Assembly: GCF_965363235.1 (NCBI RefSeq)
Contig: NC_134843.1
Span: forward strand, 48,789,535 to 48,853,534
Reading direction: 5' to 3'
DNA length: 64,000 nucleotides
Source: Mytilus galloprovincialis
Lineage: Eukaryota; Mollusca; Bivalvia; Mytilida; Mytilidae
Shown: positions 22,500 to 34,500 of the stretch, piece by piece
Position numbering within the stretch: the stretch's first letter is position 1
How the letters are laid out: each line of letters begins with the position of its first letter
Notes under the pieces: model-generated
The model's database searches: none
Told to the model about the DNA's origin: nothing
The model's input: only the letters and a program-made list of their open reading frames with translations
Position numbers and translations under genes: made by a program

Positions 22500-25400
22500 A
22501 CTAAACTAAAGCATAATGAGGCATTTCTCATTTGAGTCAGTAAGATCTACAAGTTAACTTTTGTTTTATTCTCGACTCCTAGGAGTCGAGATTAAGAATT
22601 GAACGATGGACAGATAGTGCGTGAATTTTTCTTGCTTCCTGATTGGAAGATATTACGAGACGTGAATAATCAAAGTTTATTGATTGGTTAGGACAATCCA
22701 AACCAAGTAAATGTCCTTCAATCCCGTAGAGTATCGGATTTGTCCTCTCTATTTTAGCAATTAGATTTTACACAGGTAACCTTTATCTATAAATAGTCGA
22801 ATCTTCTGGAGTAAACAACAACGTTAAACGATAATAATTCATAGCGTGTGACTATGGAACGCGGGAAGCACATTAATAGATAATCACAATTTGTCGGGGA
22901 TAATGATGGATTATCGGTCGACCATTATAGATGTACGGCGTAAAGTATACTTTACGGTCGACCATCATAGATGGTCTAATTAATGTGAATCGCGCGCAGA
23001 CAATGATAGTTACTTCTTTGATAATGCATTAACAGTCGATAAGGTGAATTGTTTCGAAAATGATAGTTAACCTCGACCAAGTGAATTAAAACACAAGTCG
23101 TAAATTCGATAATTTTAGATAAAACCGGAAATGCTAGCCAATTGTAAAATCGATTTTGATTGGCGGTCAACTTTTTCTTTGGAAGTTGATTCCTTGAAGT
23201 TAATTCCTTAAAGCAAAAGTTACCCTTTCTTAAACATGTTCAACAGGTGTTTTAAAAAATGAATTTCGGACTTCACAAATTGAGACATCCTTGTATTGAT
23301 TATGATGGTAAAGTGCATCGGACTATTCGTGCAACAGAATGAACACAAGAGGAACATAGTTTCCAATTTTCAATCCACGAATATTGAAGCTTCTTGTAAA
23401 ATTTTAAAGTTCCACACATAAATAAAGTTTTGTTTTATCTATCGTTTACACAGTAAAATACCTTTTATTATCATATACATGTATATTTGTATTTTTTCTT
23501 TAAAAGGTTTGATTTTTACAGGTAAATGCATATTACAGGTGGCTAGATTATCACATGTTTACCTGTTATATTGCTAATAGGTGTCAGAAGTTAAATTTCT
23601 ATAACAACTGGCCCCAATAAAGACGTGACCTCACGTGTTTGGTAAATTTGCTGATTGATGCACGTGGCTATTCTAATAAATGAATTAATCTACAAAGCGA
23701 GAGCACTTTCCATTTTCATCAGCTAAGAGTCGAATAGCCTTTTTGAAAGGCTAACGCTTGTCATTTTTTGTAATAAGTTCTACAGTTACTATTGAACTTT
23801 TCATCGGAAATTATACTCAGAAAGATTGGTTTATTTCGCGTTCAGCATTCTTTTTTCTTCAAATGTGTCTATGAGAAGCGTAAGTAATAATTGTTTGGTC
23901 TATTTTTTTTCTATATTTTTAACTTGTATATACTTGCGCTTGTTAAATTGCAATGTCCATGAACTCTTCTCTTAATATCATATGTTTTCTCTTGTTATTT
24001 TGATATGTACTTTACCATTTCATAATACTATTCAGAGAAAATTTTCAAATTTCATGGTCTATACAAAATGGTTTATATACATTTAATATATATTATTTTT
24101 ATTGATCTGCTTGAAAAATTAATGGTTTTGAAATAATAACTTAAAAAAATAAACCCAATTCGTTTTGAAGGACGCAATGGATGAATAAATATCTATATCA
24201 ATCCTGTTGACATGTCCTATAAAATCTAAGTCATTTAGTATATAGGTATTGACTTTTACCATAGCTTTCGTGTAAGTAACTTGTTTATATTATAACGTTT
24301 CAACAAAATAATGTATTTTTATTATTCAAGTTTGAATATTGTACAGAAGATTGGTTGACAATTTTAATCAAAATAATATAAAACAATAAAATAAAAGAGA
24401 ATTCATATAAAAACAAAACTATTGAAAAAGCTTGTAAAGATAACTGTAGTAACATGTTTGTTGGACCATGAATTATTCTTTCCACAAGGAATAAGCTTTT
24501 GTTTCAAAAGTATTGTGTTGTTACGTATGAATATATGAATATGGGGTGGGGGGTGGGGGTTGGGGGTGTAAATTGTGGGCAAGTAGATGATTTGTAACAA
24601 GTTTCAAATGTTATTAGCACTCATTTCCTGCACGAGAATCTCAGCTGAAATGACATAATGAAACCGATTATCATTGTTGTAAACAAAACAATTAAAAATG
24701 ATCAACATGATGTACAAACGAATAAAAGAAAAATTTTAGTTAGACAGCAACCCAACGTCATAAATAACAAAACACATCTTAGTATCATTCCATCTTAAAC
24801 ATATTTGCAATATCTTAAAAATATCCATGACGAAATAATGAATTTTATTGAATAAATATGCTTCATTATTAGTTTCATTCTCTTCGTGAAATATAAAATT
24901 TAATGTACATTTACACAAATTGATGTTGTCATGTCACGTTGTGTACGGAACGGAACTTGTATGACATCCCGATTCCGTTGCGGTCGAGCAAATTGTTGTA
25001 CTTCCCTTTGCTAGATTTTAAAACTTGCTTTTATGACACCTGGGCTACACCGCCTAAACTGTGTCTCGCGCCCAATACCACTCCGATAATTAGGTGATAT
25101 AAGAATATTTAGTGTTGTAACACAAGATGAACGGTTATGTGGCATATTCTTAGAATATCTTCTAGATTCGCAGTTTCTGTTCGTCGTAACGGATGATTCG
25201 ACATCAACCACGCATTCACAACATTGCCGTCTGTTTTTAAAATACGTCTTGCATTTTTAATATTGATGTAACTATAAAAATTTTGCTTATTTCGTAAATC
25301 AGGAATTAAAATTGATTTTAAAAACACTAAAGTTACAACTTGTAAAGGCAAGTTTACATACTTTTTAACAATGCATAACATTTTCCATTATTTCAGAGAA

Positions 25401-25810
25401 AATTCACTTTGAACTTTTTTTCATCGGTTTAATAATAAATAATTAATGTATTAATTATAAAAGTATAATTCAAGTGATAATGTGTCTGGTATTTTGGGAA
25501 TAAACATCAATTCGCATAGTTTAAGGTAAGTAGCAATAATTGAATTCGCTTTTATTCTATCCTACTGGCGGCTCCAATTTTCGGACCATGGCGGTCGTCA
25601 CCATTATAGTTGAATATACAATGGAGCATTGCAGTAAAAAGAATATTCTGATGCCTGCATAGTGCATAGAATAAATTTCACAGTTGAGAAACATTCGGTT
25701 GTGTTACGTAGTTTGGGATTTTAATGAGGTTGATATAAATCTTTATTCGTGTATTTAATTTTAAACAGCGAATTTATTTGTTTCTAAAATTACGTGAATT
25801 TATATTAAAC
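22500..25810. other. Gene-free stretch
   Basis: No domain-bearing frame or splice-consistent exon chain was seen. Small palindromes occur (ctcgactcctaggagtcgag at 22571; a cggtcgaccat pair around 22916-22968). One G-rich run is listed separately. Confidence 0.45.
24543..24568 (+). other. G-quadruplex-capable run
   Basis: Four or more runs of at least four G separated by one or two T occur within 26 bases. Confidence 0.6.
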
Positions 25811-25814
25811 AAGA

Positions 25815-26262
25815 ATGTGTCCATAGTACACGAATACCCCACTCGCACTATCATTTTCTATGTTCAGTGGACCGTGAAATTGGGGTCAAAACTTTAATTT
25901 GGAATTAAAATTAGAAAGATCATATCATAGGGAACATGTGTACTAAGTTTCAAGTTAATGTAACTTTAACTTCATCAAAAACTACCTTGACCAAAAACTT
26001 TAACCTGAACTTCGCACTATCATTTTCTATGTTCAGTGGACCATGAAATTGGGGTCAAAACTATAATTTGGCATTAAAATTAGAAAGATCATATCATGGG
26101 GAACAAGTGTACTAAGTTTCAAGTTGATTGGACTTCAACTTCTTCAAAAACTACCTTGACCAAAAACTTTAACCTGAAGCGGACGGACGAACGGACGGAC
26201 GAACGGAGGCACAGACCAGAAAACATAATGCCCCTCTACTATCGTAGGTGGGGCATAAAAAA
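25815..26262 (+). repeat. Dimeric repeat (two ~165-bp units)
   Basis: The unit beginning cgcactatcattttctatgt is present twice in direct order (about 25844 and 26011) and ends both times with accaaaaactttaacctgaa. A run of acggacggacga and a closing ctatcgtaggtggggcata follow the second unit. The opening ataccccac and closing gtggggcat are complementary, as in an inverted-ended element. Confidence 0.7.
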
Positions 26263-26929
26263 ACACTTTAATATGTATATGTTCATCAGTGCTTCTGTAC
26301 TGTTGTATAATGTGCAGTAGTTGCTTCACAAAAGGAATCAGTATTTACTATAATCGCCATATATAATAGTCCATTAAGTAGCCAAACAAAATATGTCTGT
26401 TAAAACAAATACAAGTACTTTTGAATTCGAATTTCTTTGATAACTGATTAAGATTTATTTTACAGAACATAAATTCCGTTGCCAAATAAAACATATTGAT
26501 TTTTAAAAAGCTTTAAATCAGATCCATTTCATTGTTGCTCTGTAGCTGCATTTCCATTCCAATAGCCTTCTGAAGTTCATGCATGTTCTTCATAGTGATG
26601 CTTCTTTAATAGATGTTCGTCGTATTTTTCTTAATAATTAGATCCTTTTGAAATATAAGCATTTTGTTGGTTATCAATACCGTATTTCACCCATCAAAGA
26701 TCAATTCCAGTATATCTTTAACATATCATTTTACATTGAATTGGAAGTTTAAGAAATTTTCGTTGCATCTATATCGGCTACAGCAAATTAATTTGAGCTC
26801 ATGAATACCAATAACAAAGCTTTACATTGGTAATTGTTACTGTTTGGCACGTTTTTAGAGGTTGCTCGTAACTTCATAGCTTCTTGATATTTGGTACAAT
26901 GTACAAAGTTAACTTTCGAAGCTGATTAT

Positions 26930-27030
26930 ACGGTATGGGTTTTGCTCAATATACTTCCTATAGTTGCTTACAACGTCATTTGAACTATGGTTATAGTTGT
27001 GTCATTTACAATCATATCACTTCCTTACTC
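26930..27030 (+). repeat. Dispersed repeat, family B (diverged)
   Basis: It shows cggtatgggttttgctca and tcatttacaatcatatcact in the order seen in family B. Confidence 0.45.
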
Positions 27031-27730
27031 TCATATTAATTTTTATACTTTAAAATTCTCTGTTGTTTGTTGTATAATTTCCTTTTAATAAAATGGTCAG
27101 ATAGAGGGGCATAGGTATAAAAATATGTAAACATAAGCACATACTGCATCTTGTTTGGTGCGTCTGTAAAAATAACTGCACGCGCTGGTTTAAAATCGAA
27201 GCGTATAAGCATAAATATTAGAAATCACAAGCAGGCGTGTAGCTACGTTTACGTCAAAATGGCCGGGCGTACACTTGCATTTTGGTAAAAAAATATTGTA
27301 ATCTCAATAAATTAAAAGGAACTGGTTAAAATCATATAATCATTGTAAATCATTCTTCAATGGCTTGTATAATTGCGAATAAAAGTAATGAAATTTGCTT
27401 TTCAATCAAAAGGTATCGTATTATACATTTGTTCATTTTCTGTCAAAGCCGGTCTGAATCTACTGTGAATTGTATTTACTTTGCCTTTGTTTAAAGCTAT
27501 TCATTATTTGTTGAGATTTGCATTTCTGTCGAGCGTGCGACATTTCAGTCGCGAAAGCGAGACATAACGATCCTAGATTCGTTGGCGGCGTCAACATTTA
27601 GGTTCATCCTGTTGTTTCAAAGATTTTTTTTAGATATCAATAATGTTGTCAAACATTCATGAAATTTTACGAAAGTTGGACATATATTTAATTTTCCTGT
27701 ATTTACTGATAAAAGGAATTTCTCTTTGCA

Positions 27731-28008
27731 ATTACAGCCGATTACATTGAGTGTGTAGTACGTGAAGGTAATATCTTTGGTTAGCTTGCTTGCTAGCTGA
27801 ACAGTGAAGTCATTATTAGGTTAGGTAAACCACCCTCCTTTAAGAGTAGCCTAGTCCTACAGACAGATAGATTGGTTATCTGTTGGACTAGTCTACTCTT
27901 AAAGGAGGGTTATTTAACTAACCTAATAATGACTTAACGGTTCAGCTAGCAAGCAAGCTAACCAAAGATATTACCTTTACATTCACACTAAATGCAATCG
28001 ACTGTAAT
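27731..28008. mobile_element. 278-bp near-perfect hairpin element
   Basis: Two arms of about 130 bases are inverted copies with few mismatches. They share taatatctttggttagcttg, cttgctagctgaac and taagagta in complement, around a short centre near 27870. This is typical of a palindromic MITE. A transcript through it would fold into long double-stranded RNA. Confidence 0.8.
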
Positions 28009-28159
28009 AAGTAGACACAGTCTAGGGTTTTAGTTTGTTACACATCAATTACTTTGTCAAGCCTTGATCGAATTTTATGAAACTTAGCAAAAGCTTTTTT
28101 ATGATTAATGTCTGAAGCAAAACTTTAAATAACTTGAAGAATTTTGTTTTATTTTTCAG

Positions 28160-28360
28160 TTTATGGACTTATTAGACCGTTGGTTTTCCCGTTTGAATGG
28201 TTTTACACTAGTAATTTTGGGGCCATTTATAGCTCTTTTTTTCGGTGTGAGCCAAGGCTGTGTTGAAGGCCGTACATTGACCTATAATGGTTTACTTTTA
28301 TAAATTGCTATTTGGATGGAGAGTTGTCTCATTGGCACTCACACCACATCTTCCTATTAT
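28160..28360 (+). repeat. Dispersed repeat, family B
   Basis: It contains gttgaaggccgtacattgac and gagttgtctcattggcactc, the best preserved family B tail in the window. Confidence 0.65.
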
Positions 28361-28989
28361 ATTATCTTTTTGCAATTAACAGACGGTCTGGTATTATTTC
28401 TTTACATGATAAATTTGTAAACCTTCATAGATTGTCATGAAACTTTGACAGAAGAAGATAAAGAAAAAGTATCTAAAGAAAATGTTCAATTCGTTTTAAA
28501 TCCTGGAATGGACTGATAAATGTTTTTTTGCGGGAAGCAATTCCAGGCGAGAACCAGGGTTCCACAGAACCCTTTACGAATTTTATAATACACCTGAAAA
28601 TCTATCAAAATTAATTATCTCATGTCCATTAACGAGATTTGTACATAAAAGGGGTCTTGATTGTGTGATTGCTTTACCCAAAGACTCCTTTTAAACATAT
28701 TCTGAAGTAACTGGTTTGGACATTTTCTCTAAAACCAAACCAACACAATGAAAAAAATAAACATAAAAGATAAACAAAATAGACTCTAAAGTATGTTGCT
28801 ATTGATGAGTTTTTAATGACAGAAATGATATCTCATTCTTGAAAACTCTTTTGCTTCAGGGGGCTTCGTCCCTCGAATCCACTACCAACATGTGCTATAA
28901 CCTGGACACGATGGGGCCCTCAGACCTCTTGTCGAGCTTCGGGCGTACACTTAAAAATGGCCTGGCTACGCCACTAACGAGACTAGTTC

Positions 28990-30480
28990 AGTGATTTCAA
29001 AAGCAGCGTCTGGTAATTTTCATGTATCATAATTTACAATCTAAGCATAACAAATCTTAATTCGATAGTATTTTTGCTTTCCATTGTCTTTTCTTGGTGA
29101 TACTTTTTCCTCTAGAGGCTAGTTTAAGATATTCAGACATACAGGTAAATTGATACCCTGCGGGACTCAGAATCGGTAAGACACAACATTAACTATAAAA
29201 GAGTGTTAGTCCTACTTCGATCGAAAATGACAAAGTACTATTTCTTGATATACTAGTTGATCTTTAATTTTAATGTTTGCAAATTTGATCATCTATATAC
29301 TTTTTTCCGTTTGTGTCAAAGTTTAAATAGTAGACATCAAATGAATAATGAATATATTCTACGTGATGCTTACTGATTTAAGCTATAAATGTTCTTTAAC
29401 AATTACATGACTTTTAAATGTATGTTTAGATTCTATATTTTTATGCTCTTTTTTGGACTTGAGCAGTACGGGGTGGGGTGGGGTGGGGGGATGTGTTGCT
29501 TTCTCTTTGATGTTATTTTTATATTTCACAACATAATTTTGTTAACAGGCCTTGTGTGAAATATTTGTAATATTCTAGTTTGTTGATAATGAAGCTTCTT
29601 ATTTCAGAAGAAAAATTATGCATGGAAGTCATAATATGAAAAATTAGCCACAGTGCGATATAAAAGTTCTGATGATATATTTTGGTTTCATGCTCGCAAG
29701 CGTTTTAGTATCTTTTTGCTTTTATGTGTGACTGAAAGTTTACTGTTTAAAAGCTACAATTTGAGCAGAAATGAGAATTTATATTATATTTGCCTCCGTC
29801 GTTGTCGTCGACAGTCCGTAATCTTATTTAAAAAAAGTTTCACCTATGAAACAACAAAGCCAACTATTTAAAAATTGTCACTAATGTTGTTTGATGTATT
29901 TTCTACGAACGATCTTCTTTCGGATCTTATGTATCAGAGGCGAACGGGAAAATGGCTACCAAAGCTGAAAATACATTGAAGGGACAAATCGCAGCTTAAA
30001 ACTTTTTTTTTCTAAAAAGAATTTAATGAAGATTCGATGTACTAGTATGCTTACTTTGATGTTGCTTTTATCATAAACACGAGGGAAGATCAGTCAACAT
30101 GACCGAAATCGTCAGTTGACTTAATTTGAAGTTAAGGTTATTATCCTTATAAATAACTTGACCTTAAAGCACATGGGCTCACGTCTTGGAGATAATCTTA
30201 TTCTTTGTAGTACGTAAACAAGTCTCATATCTTTATTAGACAACTTTCTGTTTGTGTATAGGCGTTCATAATGTATGGACTATCTTATAACATCGAAAAG
30301 TTAAATAAATTGAGTTTTAGGTATTAGATGCCACAACAAATACAATGAAATAGTAGGAATTGTTTAAGTTTTTTAATTGTGAGTATGAATGTTAATCATG
30401 TAAAATCATCTTTTAGTGAACTAGTATATTTTTTGTTTTATAGTTCAATCAATAAATTCTAAGTTTTAAAATCAAGTAAA
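28990..30480. other. Gene-free stretch with one G-rich run
   Basis: Only short frames without recognisable content occur. At 29470-29490 there are four runs of four or more G separated by single T, able to form a G-quadruplex. Confidence 0.45.
29470..29490 (+). other. G-quadruplex-capable run
   Basis: The run ggggtggggtggggtggggg fits the four-tract G-quadruplex rule. Confidence 0.65.
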
Positions 30481-30484
30481 TAGA

Positions 30485-31080
30485 ATAGAGAATGGACGAT
30501 TTAAGCTTCCCAGTTGTGAACTTTCCATTTCTATGTAGCAACATTTCAGCAGCACCTGTATACGGAGTATATATATATATATATCTCCCATATGATACGA
30601 TATTCCCTGGCTTATATTTCCTCGATAGAGGGTTGAGGCTTGCGGCTCCCAAGGAACCTATTACACCTAGAGTTCCAAATGATTAAGTTGAAATCATCCC
30701 TTCGTAAATTTTACGGACGCCATCACGAGTTAGTTAACCGTTTTTAGAATGTATAACGGATATGTTCCTAATGTCGTAACTACAACCCGTTCCCTTTCCA
30801 TGAATGTGACCTACCAAACTAGACTGTTTACCGGGTTTGTAATAACATGAGTAACACGACGGGTGACACATGTGGAGCAGGATATGCTTACCCTTCCGGA
30901 GCACATGAGATCACCCAAGTTTTAGTGGGGTTCTTGTTGCCTATTCTTTATCTTTCTATGTTTTGTCTTGTAGACTATAGTTTGTCTTTTTCTTATTTAG
31001 CCATGGCGTTGTCAGTTTATTTTCGATCTAGGAGGTTGAATGTCCCTCTCGTATCTTTCGCTCCTCTGGTAAACAGAAGG
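30485..31080 (+). mobile_element. Decayed retroelement fragment (family D)
   Basis: The start translates as DDLSFPVVNFPFL and AAPVYGVYI, the same reverse-transcriptase end block as in the 6400-7748 element. It is then broken by a TA repeat. The following tail differs from family C but recurs at 47170-47325 (plus) and 37075-37320 (minus). Confidence 0.65.
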
Positions 31081-31334
31081 TATTTCCGATGTTGAATTAA
31101 ATATTTCTATGTATGTTCTGTTATTGGAATAATGTTGGAATAAAGATTGGTTGGTGTTCATTTTAGTTGGTTTGTCGGGAAAAAAATGTATTCCTCTATC
31201 GAATGCACCGTCCCTTCATGGTACGATGGAAGAAATGATATATCTATGATTATTATTATTTTCTGTTACCTGTTTTAATAATTACATGAAAGAAACTTTA
31301 GGTCTTTATTTTCAATGATTTTATTTAACTTCAG

Positions 31335-31576
31335 AATATTCTTTCCCAAAGTCAACTGCAATTACTGATAAATCATGCGGTATGAAGCTAAAAATGGTAA
31401 AACAAACAATGAGATCAGCAACGGAAACGGAACAGAAAAATACAAGTATGATCAGTTTGCTGTTGATGATGACCAAAATGGAGGACTTGATAGTGAAAAA
31501 AGTGATACTGGTGTCAAAATGGAGAGAAGTTTGGGCCTTATCAGCGGGACAGCTATAATAGCAGGCACTATGATAG
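31335..31576 (+). CDS. SLC7 coding exon 1
   Basis: The acceptor atttaacttcag precedes 40 untranslated bases, then the ATG at 31375. It encodes the cytosolic N-terminus and the start of TM1 up to GTMIG; the donor GATAG|GTACAA is phase 1. Confidence 0.88.
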
Positions 31577-34500
31577 GTACAATTTTACATTTATCTTTTT
31601 GAAATCCATTTTGGGTAACAGTAAATAAATATGATCATGCATACACTTTTTTTAGAGGAATATGTATTCTTATTAGTTACATGGATGAAAAAGTACTTTA
31701 AAAAATAAATATTATTTATTGACGTATACATAACTTGTAATTACAGGTTCTGGTATATTTGTATCTCCTAGAGGAGTTCTGTATGGAGCAGGTTCAGTGG
31801 GAATGAGTATGGTTATTTGGCTTGCTTGTGGAATACTGTCGATGTTTGGTAAGATTTGTGTTGTTTTTGATTATTTATATGGTTACAGCCTAATCTATTA
31901 CTTACACTTTTCTCATTTGTTTTTAATAATAAATTGATACTTGTTCAGTCAGCGTTTTAGGGGCGTTTTTTCGTCTTCAAGTGTGCGTTTTTCACGAGAT
32001 AAAAAATAGCCCATCTTTAATGCGACTAAAATTAAGTTATTTTTCACATTTTTCATTATTAATCGGGTGTTTATAGTTAATTGTTTATGAAATGTGAGTG
32101 GCGTTTATCGTTAAATTGTTTTATGTAAAAATGGCTACACACTTTGAAAGAGGGAGTACAGATTTGATACAAGACGGTGTAGGAGATATCATTGTTTCAG
32201 ACACATTAAAACTGTACAACTCACTTCGATGAATTAAACGCATGTTAATACAAGCTGTAGATTGCAAGATGTATCTTATAGACTTATTTTTTGTTTATTT
32301 TAGGAGCACTGACTTATGCCGAATTAGGATCTACAATTCCTCTATCAGGCGCAGAACACGCTTACTTTATGGAAGCATTCTGTCAAGATAAAAAGCGACG
32401 TAATTTGTTTGGACGAATTCCTGCGTTTTTGTTTGACTGGATATGCATTTTTATCATCCGAACAACTATGTTTGCTGGAATGTGTTTTACTCTTGGTACA
32501 TATGTAACTCAACCTTTTTACCCAGATTGTGCGCCACCACTTTATTTGACCAAACTCGTCACTGCCATTGCAATGTGTAAGTTTACTTATACCAATGTTG
32601 AAAATAAGCCGACGTATCATTATTGATCATCATTGCAGTAAGTCTACAGGTACAATATGAATTAGTCTTTGTTAAATCAACAATCAAAACAATATAGTAA
32701 TTCTATAAAAATATAATTCTAGATATTTGTTTGCTGCTTTCTGTTCTATGGTCGGGTAGTTGTCTCTTTGACACATTCCCTATTTCCATTTTCAATTTTA
32801 TTGTCTAAAAGAAGATAAAAGCTAGATTTAACAAATTCTATGAAATATTGTGCACGTGTGCGATAATTAATCCATAATTTTTAAATAATGAATCGAAAGC
32901 TCCTATAAAATGCCTTCAGACAAAAACAAATGAAGGAATGGGGTCACCGTACTTTTCTTTCAATTAAACGATATAGAACATTTCTTTATAAACCAAGTAA
33001 CCGAATTATATTTTTATCTTTAATCTAGGTTTGAATCTATTCTGTATTTTTAACTGTTGTTATCTTAAGTAAAATAAATTAAATATAACTATCTTCATTT
33101 AAAAGAGAAGTCTAACAAATGATTTGCTTTCTCCTTTAATAGTTCCACACCTAATTCTGTCTTACAGAAGGTTTTTGAACTTCTTTTATTCTCTCTTTAT
33201 CAGGTTTTATGATAATATGCTAATATGTCAATTCATTTCAAAGTGTTTCCTTATAACGCAAGGGTACATTTTCTTTTCTAGTTATACTATGCTTTATAAA
33301 CTGCATGAGTATCAAGTTTGCTGAAAAGATTCAAGTGTTTATGATGGCCGTGAAATTAGTTGCTGCTGTTATCATTGTTGCTGGTGGTTGTTACAGTCTG
33401 TCTCAAGGTGAGGGAGTGGTGAGGTGGAGTTTGGATAGAATTGATTCTTATTAATTAACAAATATGTACGCCTCACACTATTTTAATAATAAGAAAAAAA
33501 CTGTCGCTGTTACTGACGAATCACTTCTGACAGCACATATGGTTACTTTAGAATTTGCGTTTCAGCCAAAGAGCTTATCTAGAATAGTGCTAAGATGATT
33601 GCATAACAAGAAAACACTTTTTCAAATATCACATATCTATAATAAATACAACCACAGATAAACCAAAATTGACAAATGCAAGACATGACCAACAATTTCA
33701 GTATTTTAAGCATCATGAGTAGTATTATCAACACAGTGTACCGGAACGTGGGTGTTATTTTCACTTTTGTGAATGAAAAATCTATTGCTAAAGTTTAGTT
33801 GGAGTGGGATTGAAGTTAAAACATACAAGTCAAATGTTCAAGTTCTGATATAGAAAATAGAATTAAAACTCTTATGAATATTCTAAATTTTGAAAATCAA
33901 AATTAGTTTCTTCTTTGCAACATGATGATAGTGGTATAACAAACAAACCAGAGAAATTTCACGCCATAATGAAACATTTGTTAACGAAAGTGATTTCCTT
34001 TAATATCTAAATACAGGAGATACAGAAACCCTTGCTAGTGGTTTTGAAGGGACAAGTACAGACACAGCTATGTTGGTGCTTTCGTTTTACAACGGACTCT
34101 GGGCCTATGACGGATGGTAAGCTTGATCAATTATGATATTAGTTCATATCAAACTTATAATTTCAAATAATTCAAAGTCTTATAAATTAAGCAGAAAAAT
34201 GAAATATGTCATATTTCGTCAATTCAAACGGCAGGTTTAACTTTTCCGCGCTTCTCTTTTGCTTATGAAATGAAAAAATCATCAAGGATGGCAGGCTTAT
34301 CATTGTGTATGCATGATGCGCAATTCGTTTTCAAAACTCATTGGTGACACTCTAAGTAACAGTTAAAGTATAGAGGGTGACATTTGTTGTATCGAACAAA
34401 AAATATGTAGATTTCAGGTAGTTGTCAATATTTTCGTAGTGGATACTAAAAGTTGAGCATTTTGAAAAATTAACAGGGTACTGACTATAAAGCAACAGTG

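Larger units (their letters stand above)
27232..28975. mobile_element. Possible hAT-like element ends
   Basis: The left end reads caggcgtgtagctacg, followed by ccgggcgtacactt. The right end, read in complement, is tggcgtagccaggcc and also includes aagtgtacgccc. Such ends resemble hAT transposons, but no 8-bp duplication and no transposase were found. Confidence 0.35.
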
